Of a stretch of DNA of 64,000 bases, positions 40,501 to 54,800 are shown one piece after another; within the stretch, counting starts at the first letter, position 1; each line of letters starts with the position of its first letter. Position numbers and translations under genes: made by a program. The notes beneath the pieces were generated by a model. The model saw only the letters and a program-made list of their open reading frames with translations. It had not been told where the DNA came from and ran no database searches. This DNA comes from Brugia malayi (lineage: Eukaryota > Nematoda > Chromadorea > Rhabditida > Onchocercidae), in contig NW_025062476.1 in the NCBI RefSeq assembly GCF_000002995.4, forward strand, positions 12,296,501 to 12,360,500. The letters are read 5' to 3'.

Positions 40501-43500
40501 TAAATAAATGGTGTGAAATTATTAATTGTCAAACATTCACAAATATTTACTATCGATTTTTTTGTTTTCCTCATTTTTATTTTTTGTTTACATTTGTGGT
40601 ATGTGAATGATTTGTTCTGCTGCTACATTCATTCTAACTAACCTTTTCTATAAATCTTTTTATTTACAAGGAGGATCACTACAAGATAGTTCAACCAGTG
40701 ATGATTCATTAGATTCCATTTCAACAACAATTCGATGTGCTGCTGCTAGTGCTGCACCATCTTATCGTCCTTCCGGTTATTTATCTGAAGGTGAACCGTT
40801 ATTTACTGGTGCTAATGCTACTCTTCCGGAATTATCAATAGCTGGTAAGTGACACTTTAAAAAAAAAATAATAATTTCTTCTTTTTTTTTTTTTTTTCAT
40901 TTTTTATTTTTTCGATTTATCTGATAATAAAAATAATTTAATCATTTTCTATTTAAATTTTCTATTTATCTGAGAATAAAAAATAAGTTAATCATTTAAG
41001 AAAGAAAAAAAAAAGGCAAAATGAATATGAAAAAGTATTATTATTCATTAAAATGAATTAATTTTTAAATTATTAGAGAAATGATAATGAAAAAAAAAAA
41101 TCTATTAATAATATATTACTAAAATTCATTACTATATACAATCCGGAAAATAATTTCCTTTTTTTTTTTTTTTGAATTAATATTTTATAACAATTATTAA
41201 TATTATTTAGTTAATTAGATTTATTCCTAAAACATTACTAAAATATTAGTAAAGTGAAAATAATGTAAATAAAATTTAGTACTATTAATGAAACAAAATT
41301 ATATTGTCAATCAATTTTTTCATTTTTTTTATTTTCATTATTTTTGATTTACTAAAAGTGTTAGCATAGCTTTTCAAAATTTCTTCAATCAATGCTTCTT
41401 CTTCTTTTTTTTTTTTCAAAATACATTTTACAAACTTATTGTGAATCAATCGTAATTTTCTTAGTGCAAAAAAAAAAAAAATCTTCATCTAAAAAATAAA
41501 TTATAAATTAAATTTTCTAATCTCTAAGCTATCGTTTCCATCTTCATCCATCCTTTCTTTCTTTTTTCATCTAAACATATCTCAAATAATGTGACAGTGA
41601 TTGGTAGAGCTATCATTTGACAATAAATATTGAGGGATTATAAATTTTATCATTTACTGCTTTGTGATATTGAATATTAGAAATTATTATTATTATCATT
41701 ATTGTTAATTATTAGTTATCATTGTTACTGTTATCATTAATTATTACTATTATTTATTATTATAACCAATATTAGTATAAATTATTATTATTGAATTTAG
41801 TAGTAATACTAGTGGTAAGTGCTATTGTTTTATTGAATTTACTAGTAGTGAGTGTTATTAGTGTTATTGTTTCATTGTATTTACTAGTAATACTAGTGAT
41901 AAATGTTATTGTTTTATTGTATACATTTATTTATTAGTAATACTAGTGGTAAGTGCTATTATTTTATTGCATTTGTTAGTAGAACTAGTGATAACTGTTA
42001 TTGTTTTATTGTATACATTTATTTATTAGTAATACTAGTGATAATTGTTATTGTTTTATTGAATTTACTAGTAGCACTAGTGATAAATGTTATTGTTTTA
42101 TTGTATTTACTAGTTAGTGATAATTGTTATTGTTTATTGAATTTACTAGTAGCACTAGTGATAAGTGTTATTGTTTTATTTTATTTACTAGTTAGTGATA
42201 ATTGTTATTGTTCTATTGAATTTACTAGTAGCACTAGTGATAAGTGTTATTGTTTTATTGTATTTATTAGTAATACTAGTGATAAGTATTATTGTTTTTT
42301 CGAATTTAGTAGTGATACTATTGATAAGTGTTATTAGTATTGTTGTTGTTATTATTATTGTAGTAGTAGTAATAGGATCAGAGTAAGAGCAATGAGATTA
42401 ATAATTAATGAAAATGAAATGATATTAAATTTGTTAGTTATTAAAATAAATGGTAAAAGATGATTATTAACTGAAATATGGTTTATTTCTAGCTAAGCAT
42501 TTTTAGCTAATTAAAAGCACAAGGACTTTCATCTGCTCTGTTAATCCATCCATTCATCTAACTATCAACAAATCTCAAATATTTGTTCTAACATAATTTT
42601 GACATTATTTAATATTGTATTTGGTAAGTAATAGTATGTTACTTAAATATACTTAAAATTATGAGATTAAATTAATTATTTAAATATACTAAAATGATTA
42701 ATTGTCAGACAATTTTTCATCATTTTTAATTTTAATTTTTTATCATGTAAATGTTTTTCTTTTAAATTCTCCTTTTTCTTTTCCTTTATTTTATTTTTTA
42801 ACACAACAAATTTTACCATTTCTTTTTTTTTTCATAACTAATTGAAATTACTAAATTTTCAAATATTTTTTTAAAGTTAAAAATTTACAAAGAACAATTT
42901 ATATTTATTAAGCATATTAAATTAGCAATAATTATCATTCATTAAATTAATGTAAATAAAAAAAAGAGAGAAAAAAATGAACAAATAAACTGATAATTTT
43001 ATGTAGAAATTTGTTAAATAATTTAAATTAATGAAAATAACTTAAATTAATCGAAATATTTTTTTTAAATTAAATTTAAATCAAATTATTAAAGTTTAAC
43101 AGAAAAAAAAATCTATTTAAATATTATTAAATGTCAAACAAATTATTAACAAAAAAAAAAAAAAAAAAAAACAACAATGGTACTTAATATTTGATAGTAA
43201 TTAGCGAACAGATAAAAATAATCCTTTAATAATTTCCGTTTAATTTCTCATTCATCATTTAATCTCTTCGTCCATTAATAATTTCATTTAAAAACGATAA
43301 AGGTTAAAGGTTAAAAGGTTAACTAAAAACGATTACAAATTGTTAATGATGATAATTACATCTGCACAAAGTGCAATGAACAAGGAAAAGGTTAAAGGTG
43401 ACATTTTAGTATGATCAAAGCATATGTCAAAATCATCTGTTCATCGATCACCCTCTTCTCATCACTTTAACAACCTACTTTTTTTTGATTTTATCTGACA

Positions 43501-46500
43501 ACTTTTTCCCTAAAAAAAAAAAAAACAAAAATTTATTATATTAATTTGAGAATTAATTGTCTAAAAATTTTATAAATAATTTAAGAAATTTTAAAATTAA
43601 ACTAAATTTTATTTCATTATCATATTATTATTTTTTTTTAATAGCATACTTATCTTAGAAAAATATTTTATATGATTTGTAACAATGAATATTTTAATAA
43701 GTAATTGATAGTAGTTGATAATGTTAATGATAAAGATATCAATTTTGAATTGATAGGCAGTTGAGGGGTTTTGATAATGATAATTATATCATTTTTGAGG
43801 AGTTAATAAGAAACTTAGTTGAGTGTTGAAAAGAAGAAATTTTTGAATTGATAGTAAAAATTTAATTAATAACTTAATAAATTACTGAAAAAAAAAATGA
43901 ATAAATGCTGATAAAGTTTATGAAATTTTATAAAAAAATTTTGCTGGTCAAAAAATATTAGTATTAGTCGAACAATTTATTTATTTGTTAATTGATTTTT
44001 TAATTAGAAATTTTTAATATTTTACTCTAAAATCATTTTAATATTTGAATTAATTTCATTTATTTTATGATATTTTAATGAATTTTTTCAAAATTTTGTT
44101 TTGATTTTTTGTTTTTATTATAGTTTACTCATTTTTTCCCTCTCAATAAAACTTTTTATCGTAATTATTAGTAGCAGTTAAAGAGTTTGAAAGCGAGTAA
44201 AACAAATTAATATGAAATGAATTACTGATTAATATGAAATGCTAAAAAAAGAATTATACGATTATTTAATAGTAAATTCTTAAAAATTTTTAAATTTATT
44301 GTCTAAAAAAATTTTCATAGCAAGAATATATTTATTAATAGTAAAAAATGAAATTATAGACTATCGATTTTCGTTCTTGAAAAAATTTCTTTAACTCATT
44401 TAAACTCAATTAGCTCAATTAAAAAAAATTTAATTCAATTACAAAATTTTGGGTTGATAGGAATTGAGATAACATATTCAAATGTCAGTCTTATAGTTAT
44501 CCCAAATTTATTTATTTTTATTTTAATTTTTTTTTTTTTTTTTGTTCTCATATATTTAAAAAATAATAATATGATAATAAAGAAAAAAATGATAAATAAT
44601 ACAATTTAAATAAGAAACAGAAATTTTAGTTTAATTATTTTTAAAGAAAATAAAGTAATTTTTCTTTTTTCTTTTTTTTTTTTTTGCAAAATTGAATTTA
44701 TTTTAGAAAATGGAATAATTTTTAATTAAAATTGAATTTACTTTAGAAAATGAAGCAATTTTTAATTTTTAAAAAATTTTTTTTTTTTAAAAAATTGAAA
44801 TTTAATTTTCATTAACAATTATTTTAGATGTTAGCAATGGTTATATGAGTGAAGGTGGAATTACGGTTTATGCTCGAAGGATGCAAGCACGTTTCAAGGA
44901 AGGACTTGAAGCAGTTCGAGATTCGATGCGACAACGAAATCGTGATTTTAATGATAGGTTTGTTTGTTAAATTAAATTTTAATGAAGTGAAAATTAATGA
45001 AATGAAAATTTTTATTTCAAATTATTCTAATATTTAAGTTATGAATGTTTTTTTTTTTTTTTTTCAAAAATTTTTTTTATCTTTTTTTTTTCTAAAAAAT
45101 TTCATAAAAAACATTTCGATTTTGTATTCCTAATTAATGAAAAAAAAAAAAAAACTTTATTTCAAATTCAAGTTGTATTCGGATTTGTATTCCTAATTAA
45201 TGAAAAACGAGTTTATTTCAAATTTAAGTTGTGAAACTTTTTTTTAGAAAGAAAATTTCTAAAAAAAAATATTTCTAATTGATATTCTTAATTAATGTTA
45301 TGTTTATTTCAAATTATTTTAATACTAAAATTATTAAAGGTTTTTTTATTTTTTAATTTTTAACATTTTTCCTCTTTAAATTTTTTAAAAAGAATAAATT
45401 TACGTTGCAATTAATTAATACATCAGAATCAATTCGCTTAGAATTTAACTTTTTTTTCCAATATAATTTTATTTAATTCAATTTGTTTTTTAATTTTTCC
45501 TTGCAAAATATTTTGTTTCCTTTTTTTTTTTTGATATTATTTTCATATTAGTTTCAATGTTACTTCTATATTTTATTTTAATTCAACTAAAATATGTGAA
45601 AAAAAAAAATATTATCTAATTAAATAATAACAATCGTTTAAAAAATAGCAAAAAAAAGTTAATAAATTTTTTTGTTGTATTCTTCTGACCGTTTTTAATT
45701 TAGCATAAATTACTTTTTTCTTAATTTATTAAATTTATTTTTTTCTTATTTCAAAGCTAATTCATTGAAATTTAAAAAAATAATTAATTAGTAATTAATT
45801 AATACTGGAATTTTTACGAATAAATGAAATTAATTTCTCTTTTTTTTAATTGTATTGACCTGAGAGAAGGCAACGATTTGTTTTGTTTTTTTTTTTAATT
45901 ATTTTCGAAAAATATAAATAAATTCTTTGTAAGGCAATAAAAAAAATGAAATTAATACCTATCGCAAAAATTTGAAATTCAATTCAATCTTAATTACAGG
46001 TAAAAACTTAAATAAATTACACCTGTTATACTTATTCTAAATAGAAATTTTTATTTGTTCAATTTTTTTTTTCTTCTTTTTTCTTTAATTTACTTCTAAG
46101 TATCAATGTTTTAAGAAAAAAATTTGTAATATTTTTTTTTTCGGTCAGTTTTATTTATGATCAAATAATCATTTGAATTTGGAAATTTATTTCAGTAAGT
46201 TCTGAATTAAAAATTCAATTTTTAAACTGAATTAATTTTTTTCTAATATGAAATTTTTATTTGTTCAATTGTTTTCTTTTTATATTTTTCTCATATAATT
46301 TTCATATTTATGTAGTAATATATACAATCAAAGAAGCTTGAATTTATAGCTTTTTCAATGTATATTAATTTGATTAGAAATTTAGCTAATTATTAATTTT
46401 TTTCAATCAATTATTTAAATTATTATTTTCTGGAATAAAAGTTGAAAAGTTAAAATTGTGAAATATTTTTCCATCTTTTTCAATGATTTGTTATTTACAT

Positions 46501-47374
46501 CAAACATTTTCCAGTAAGTAATTAATTTGTAATACTAAATTAATCATTTATCACCATTTTAACTTTTATTTACTTTTTGATTTCAATTTTAATTTACTCT
46601 TTCTTCTTTTCTAGTTTATCTCTTTTGTTTATTTTTGTACATATCCCAATTTATCAACTCTTATCTATCCTTTGCCTCTCTCTCTCTCCCTCTCTCTGTC
46701 CCTCTCCCTCTTTTTCTCTGTCCCTTTCTCTCTCTCTCTCTTTCTCTTTTCTTTAGTTAAATTATTTATTTTTCTTTTTCAATCAATTTTTTACTCATTT
46801 CATGTTTATATTTATCACACAATATTTAACAATAACAACAATTAACTCTTCTTGTTATTTTCAAATTTTTTCTCATTTGAATTTTTTTTTTTCTCTTTTT
46901 TTAAAGTACGAATAAAAAATGCTAATTTATTTATTCAATTTTATAAAAATATATTAAATTGTGTAAGAAAAAAAGTCTTTTTTTTTTTTTTGAAGTTTAA
47001 ATTTATTTTATGCATTATTGATTTTTTTTCCTTTTTTATTTCTGTTCAAAAAAGAAATTTCAGTTTCCTTTGAAAATATTTTCATAGCTTATTAATTCAC
47101 TATTTTTTTGTTTTAATTTCTTTAATTTAATGATGGAATTATTTCAAATTTTGTTTAATTATTTTCAACTAAATGATCGAAATGAATGTAAATAATAATA
47201 ATAAATAAATAAATAAATAAATAATAGATATTTAATCATTTCCCAGGCAATTAACTAATATGTCATTTATATTTTGGTGGAAATAGCAATTCATTATGTA
47301 TGTTTGTTATTTACCTTTTGTTTTATGACGCAATCTTATTTGTTATGCAAAATGATTCTGATTGCATAGCAATG

Positions 47375-47425
<51 letters not shown>

Positions 47426-48763
47426 GTGATAATAATAATAATAAACAGTATAACGATAATAACAAATAATAATAATACTTTACATCCTGTCATTTCCCGG
47501 GTAATTTATAGAATTGTGATAATGTATTTGAAACATCAAAATAAGGGAATATTTATTTATTTATTATATTTGTGTATTTATTTATTTCATTCATAAATAA
47601 ATAAATTTTAAAAAATTATTTAATTTTAACTATTTTAATTTATTTGTTTTAATATTGAAAAACATATAACAAAAAAATTTGCTTTTTTTTGCAAAAATTT
47701 TTAGTGCATTATTATTTTTTTTTTTTTAGATTAATTATTTGATTAACATATTCATTCTAAAATTGATTCATTGATTAATTAGTATTTCAATTTAAAATCA
47801 TAAAAAAAAAATGAAAATGTAATTATCGTTTCTTAATAAATTAATTAAATAAAACTTTTCAAACTAAATATATATTTATCACTTGTTAATTAATTTATCA
47901 TATTTTCAACCATTTTTTAATAAATTAACTTAATTTACATCCTTTTTTTTTCTTTTACTCTAAAAATGAAATTATCATTTATCATTTAATGAGTATTTCA
48001 ATTCAATTCAATTGTAAATTATCGCACTAAATGTTAAATTTAGAATAATTATTCATTGTAATTTTATGAAAAATTCGTTTCCTTTATTGTTTTATTTATG
48101 GATCAAATATAAAATGAAATTATTGCTTAGGCTTAATGAATGCAAATTAGCATTTCTGTGTTACTTTCAAAAAGATACAAATAGCCCAGCCAACTGCTAG
48201 ATGGATGGATGACTCAGCCTAAGGCTTCAATGGTTGTTTGCTAGTTTGATCAATCGTTGTTGTGGATAGACTAAATGATATGCCAAGGATTTGAGCCAAA
48301 ATTATTTGGCCCACTTTTCAATTTCTAATTTCTATTCACTATTGCTGCAATGACTAATGATTTGAATTTAAGCAATGAGTCATACTTCAATAATTCTCAC
48401 TTTGCTAAGTAAATCTAGGAAAGAGAGAGAGAGAGGGAGAGAGAGAAGGAAGAACCTGTCTATTGGCTCTTTTTGATAGTGTACTAGTACTGCTTAGATG
48501 ATGGTTATTGGCCTTGACCATTGGCCAACACTAAAATTGCCATAATTTTATATCGTCCACTTTAACGGATCACTGAATTTGCATGTCTAAATTACTTGAA
48601 CTAATTTCATATCAAATTTGCAATACTATCAAATTATTAGAAATATATTTATTTTCAATTAATTTATATATACATGCTGTAATTAATTTATCAAAATATA
48701 TATATTAAAATTTTACAAATTTCTTTTATAAAAATTTACGAATTTCTTTTATTTTCTCTTTCT

Positions 48764-48801
<38 letters not shown>

Positions 48802-51800
48802 ATTTTTTTTTTTTTTTTTTTTTTTTTTCCTTCCAATAATTTTTTTTTTTTTCACCTAAAATGGTTATATATTATTTCATTCGTTTTTTTTTTTTTTTCT
48901 TCATTTATTATAGCATTAAATTATCTCATTTCTCTTTTGTTGTCACCTTTCCAAAAAAAAAAAAAAAGTTTATTAAATTTTTTATTGATTTATTGAATTT
49001 ACTAAAATTTTTATTTTTTATTAAAAACGTTTTTACACCATCCTATAAGCTTTATAAATTAGAAAAATTGATAATTTAATTGCAATTTGTTTAATTTGAT
49101 AATTATTAGATTATCTGTGTTATGATAATAAATTAGTATTTAATCAGCATAATAAAATTATTTTTTCGAGATTTCTTCGAGATTATCTAAAATTTATCTA
49201 ATAGTTAATAATAAATATTTACTTTGCTTTAACTTAAATGCAACTTTTTAAAATTTCTTAAAAAGTTATTGGTCGTGCAATTAGACTTTTCATTGTTTTT
49301 TTATTTCAATCATTGTGCATAATTAATTAATTATCATCCTATTATTACTACTATTACTACATTTTTGATTTGCAAAAGTATTGTTAAACATAAAAAATTA
49401 TGTTGGAAAATGATTGAAAATTAAAAAAGAAGAAAAATATATGGAAAATTTTACGTTATTAAAAAATTTTTTGAAAAAAAAAAATGCATTCTGAATTTTA
49501 AAGTTTTAAAGTAAAATGTTGGTTTTAAAGTCTTAAAAAAATCAAAATGAAAAAAATAATTGAATTTATGGTAATTTAGTGAAATGATCCTTATTTTATT
49601 ATTATTTTATCTTATAGCAAAAAAAAAGGAAACAATTGAAATTTAAACTATTTTATGAAATATTTTAAATTTTATCAAAAAAAAAAAAATATATTTATTC
49701 TATAAAATTAGAATTATAAAAATATAAGTGAAATGAGTCATATTTCCTTCAAATATGTGGCATTAATTTGCTTATGACCCATGGATTAATGTCTGAATCA
49801 TTCATTCGGACAGATAAAATTTTACGAATTTAAACAAATTTCATAGAGATTTTAATAAAACAGGAAAGAGAGAGAGAGAGAGTGAGAGAGAGGGACAAAG
49901 GGAGAGAGAGGAAGAAAGAAAGAAAGAAGGAAGTATTAGTTATTAGTTTCAATTTTAATGGAAGAAATGAGAATGGAAGTAGGACTAGGCCACATGTTTC
50001 ATAGTAATCGTAGCTTTCCTGTTTATTTCATTTCTAATTAATTTGTCAATACTGAATTGTTGTGATACGATTAGCAGTATAAGCGTACGTGATTTACACG
50101 TGACCCATACGTACACGTCTTATCTGTATTATCACTCTACAAAAATGATTTTATCTATTAGTCATTGAAAATTTTTGTTTATTAAAATTAGAAAATAATT
50201 TTCATTGAACTAACTATAAGTTAACACATTAATATAATGAACAATACTTAATATAATAATTAATTTAATAAAATAAAATTAAAGTTTAGTTAGAAAAAAA
50301 ATCTTTGATAAAATTTTCAGTACAAAATTGATAAAGTAAAATTTCTCATAAAAATTTAATTTAATTAAAAAAAATAAATTTCACACATTGATATTATATG
50401 TATCAGTTAATAATTTATTATTAAATCTTAGGTATAAATTAATTAATACCTAAGATTTAATAATAAATGCTTACCTTTATATTAAAGTACAAATCAAGTT
50501 CATCTCTTATAAATCATTAATTAATATCCACTCTTTTCTCTGGTTTCTCTGTCCCTTCTAATCTCTCTTTCCTTCTTTTTCACAGTTTTATGAGAGGTAA
50601 TTAAGATTTTCTTCCCTCCCGCGAATTGATCATTATCATTTGTCAGTCTGTGATTACTATCTATTTCTAAGGTATATCAAATATTAGTAATACTAACATT
50701 TTATCTCGCTGATATCATACTACTCGATCAAATGATTGCTATTTAATTGAATTAATATATAATCAGTTATTTCAGTTATCAATTATCATTTAAGTTATTG
50801 TATTTATCAATTATCATTTAATTGAATTAATATATAATCAGTTATTTCAGTTATCAATTATCATTTAAGTTATTGTATTTATCAATTATCATTTAATTGA
50901 ATTAATATCTAATCAATTATTTCAGTTATCAATTATCATCTAAGTTATTGTATTTATCAATTATCATTTAACTTTTGATGCACTAAGTTCTCATTCAATT
51001 AAATCAATATCTAATCAATCATTGCAGTTATCAGTTATCATTTAAGTTATTGCATTTATCAATTATCAATTAATTTTTAACTTACTAAATTCTCAAATAT
51101 TTTCCATGCTTCATATAATTTTTTTGTTTCTTTTTTTTTTGTGTGTATTCTAAATTTTTTAATTAAACAATAATGAATAGTTATGGTTAATTTTTTTTTT
51201 TTTTTTGTCAAATTTGAAATAATTTAAAATTCAATTAAAATGCTTTTTGGACCAAATTATAATTTATTCATTTTAATTAGGTTAAATGCATTTAAATTCT
51301 TCATCCTACTTCTTCTATCATTCAATTTTAGTTAAAACAAATTAAATTCTTCAATCTATCTATGATTCACAAATTATTAGTTTATAACAAATTTACCACA
51401 ACACTTCTTGCTTTATTATTATTATTATTAACAATCATTCATTTTACAATTTTAATAAGTTTTGAAATTTTTACATTTAACTTAGTTTTTACACTTACTT
51501 TTTACATTTATAATTTCTAAAATTTTGAATTATAATCAATTAATTGAATTTTGTTTAAATTTTAATAAAAAAAATAATTTTTCAAACATTTAATAGTAAA
51601 TTATAATTGTAAAAATTAAATTTGTTTTTTTTTTTCTGAGTAAATAAAATATATTGTAAATATGTAGTTGTAATATTATTAAAAAAAAATTGTCATATTT
51701 CGAGAAATTTTAGTGTCACATTTCAGAAAAAGCTTTTGCTTTATGCTTCATTGCTATCCTATTCAAATAGATTATTTAATTTTGAACTATAAATACATCA

Positions 51801-54800
51801 ACAATACCAAACAAATAATAATAAATAATCAAACAATCATTCTTTCTTCCTTTTCACACAAATATTTTAACAACTTTTTCTGATTGAAATTTCACTCAAA
51901 GTTATTTCAAATATATTTTTCCTAAAATCATTATTATTATTACTATTAGTCATTGATATTTTTTCTTTTGACAAAATCAGTAATATTTTGAAATGATAAT
52001 TATGAAATTTATTTAGTTTTTAAAGTTAAAACAAAACAAAATTATTAGAATTAAAGTAATTATTAAAGTTGGAATAAAATAAAATAATTACTTTTAAATT
52101 AATAATTTGAAATTATATAATAAACAAAATTTTACATATCACAAACTTATAGTTGAAAATAAAAAAATGCGTATATGAAAAGTTAAATTTTTATTAAAAT
52201 TAAATTAATTATGTAACTGAGTAATTGCATTTTATAATGATTAAGCAATTAGTTATTAAATATTAAATATACATATTCTAATTTTAGCAATCCTTCTTTT
52301 ATTCATTATCAAATTTTAGTAAGTTAATTTTTTTTAACGAATTTAGTAAACTTTTAGTTAAAATTATTTTCTAAATATAATTTCGATAAGGAAAATTTGG
52401 AATGCATTAATGGCATTATTTATTTATTTATATCGATAATAATTAATATTAATAATTAATTACAACAATTCTTATTAACTTATATTTTTTATATGAATGA
52501 TAAGCAAAATGATCAAAAGTAATTAACAAAATCTATCGTTATCAAATATCACTCAAAATGGTCCTACTAACTACCTGACTACTTAATTACAAAAGGAGCA
52601 ACAGGTGAGGTGACACAATTGAATGACATCTTAAATGCATGCCGCTTTTGATTTTGTAATAATAATTGCATCATAACAAAAAAAAAGAAAAAAAAAACTC
52701 ATTTATGATTTGCTTAATTTTAATCTAAATAATTTCTACTTTCTCTTTTTCCTTTTATCGAATTTATCACATATGGTATTATTCAAAGAGAGAGAGAGAG
52801 AGAGAGCATTATGTAAATAATAAACAAAGAATAAATCGGTTATCGATAATCGGTGATCAGTTAATCAATCTCCTTGATTTTTTTTTTTTTTTTTTCAATG
52901 ATTATTAGAACGAATAAATTTCATTCCATTCTTTTTCTGATCTAATCACAATTCATTTCGCTTCCTTATCAGTTGATTACTGTTTCTGATAATGCTGATC
53001 AATGATAATTTTGAGTTAAAATTTTCAATAACAATGATTTTGATAATTTGATAAGTGATTTTGTTGATCAAATTGGAAGTGTTTGCGATTACTGTCACCA
53101 ATTTTACTGATGACAATGATATTGGTGACAGTATCATAGCATTTAACAATTGGAGCAAAAATCATTTTTAAATTTACAATTTCTCCCCGCCATTTCATTT
53201 CTATTATTGCATATTGTTCTGAACAATTTATATTTCCTTTTTTTTTTTTTTTTTTCCATTTTCTTTTTTTAAATTTATCTTTTTTTTTCATTCTTTTAAA
53301 GAAAGAAAAAAATTTCGATTAAATTAACAAAAATTTATTAAATAGCATAAAAATGTAAACAAAAGTAAAAAAAAAAATAATTAAACTAACAGTAAATGTA
53401 AACAAATGAAATTTTTCTTTCTTTATTTATTTATTTATTTATTTTTTTCATCATATTTATTCATATTTGAAATAAAGAAGTATGAAATTTTTCAATTTTT
53501 AAGCTTTTTTTTTTTTTTTTTTTTGAATTGCTTTTGTTTTTGTTATATTCGACCATTTAATTAAATTATAAATAATAAGAAAATCTTTTGACATATGACT
53601 TTTGAAATTTTTTTTTTTTTTGATTATTTAACTTTTTTTAACTAATTTTTTCTTTGAATTAAATGATTATATACAACGATAGTAATTCAAAAAAAAGAGG
53701 AAAAGAACTATTTTCTAAGTAAAAGTATTTTATAAGTAAACAAATTGTTGACTTTAGCAACAATCCCATTTGAATAATTTTAATGTCCATTTGATTTGTC
53801 ATTTCAAATTTATATGTGACACAAATGTGCAATTAAATTTTTATGTGAATGTAATTAAACGAATGATTAGCTCATTATTTTTTTTTTCGATTATTTAACT
53901 TTTTTTTTTAAAAAATTTTTATTAAATTTCTTTTTTTATTAATTTTTGACGTCTATTTTATCATTTATTAATATGTGATAAAATTTATTTTTTAGCAAAT
54001 AAATGTTAAAATAATATGGGGATGAAATTATTTTTAAATATTTAAGTATGATATTTGAAATTTAATAACGATTATTACTTCGTTTTTTCTCTGTCTCTTT
54101 CTCTTCTATTGTTTGTTTATTTTAGTTTTTCGATTCATTGTTTATTTATTTATTTATTTTATTTTTTCAGTTTTGAAGATAGCTCATCATTATCGAGTGG
54201 CATATCGGAAAATTTTGACGATATATCAACAGACGATCTTACTGGAAGGTTTGTTTCATAACAGATTTTTGATTTATTTATTCTTTCATTTCCTTTTTTT
54301 TTTTTTTTTTTTGAAATAATTATTTATTTATTTATTTATTTAATTGTGATGAGAAGAATTTAAGTTTATTTTATTTCAGATTTTTTAGTTTGAATTCCAT
54401 AAATTTAGTGATTGTTATTAGTAAAAGGAACTTTTTTAAGAAATTTTTTTAACTTAATAATTAGTAATAGTGCTGTTTCATCTTATATTTCCACCGAAAA
54501 AATATGAGATTTAATGTAGAAATGATACAGTGATAAAGAAAATTCATATTTTCTTCAATTTAAAAAATCAAATTGTAAAAAAATAGTTTAATTTTCAATT
54601 TATTACCATTTATTCATTCATTCAATTTTTTAGTAATTCTCATTATTTCGATTAAATTAATCAACAATATATGTTTATTTTATTGTAAAAATATGAAATT
54701 TGAAAATTTAGTAATTTGATTTTGAATTTAGTATCAGATTGAATAATGCAGAAAATGATGCAATAATATGTGAAGAGAAAGTGTTTAATATGAAAGTTGA

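Larger units (their letters stand above)
44958..54170 (+). other. unc-53: Intron 14, 9.2 kb
   Basis: This is the second-largest intron. It holds a CT tract (46675-46750), an (AAT)n array (47374-47444), a less AT-biased stretch at about 48120-48580, GA tracts (48421-48452, 49863-49932, 52787-52806), an ACGT-rich patch (50084-50118), a perfect 22-bp-arm hairpin (50414-50467) and a 75-bp tandem repeat (50741-51080). No coding exon was recognised. Confidence 0.65.

Noticed and set aside
41903..42386. Overlapping long open frames in intron 13
   Set aside because: They are open only because of the minisatellite period; the translations are repeats of the unit and match no protein family I know.
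47300..47596. 98-codon open frame in intron 14
   Set aside because: It contains the (AAT)n array (poly-Ile) and has no splice context or domain.
48120..48580. Less AT-biased stretch in intron 14 considered as an exon or mobile-element remnant
   Set aside because: No open frame in any phase carries recognisable sequence, and no terminal repeats or target duplications are visible.
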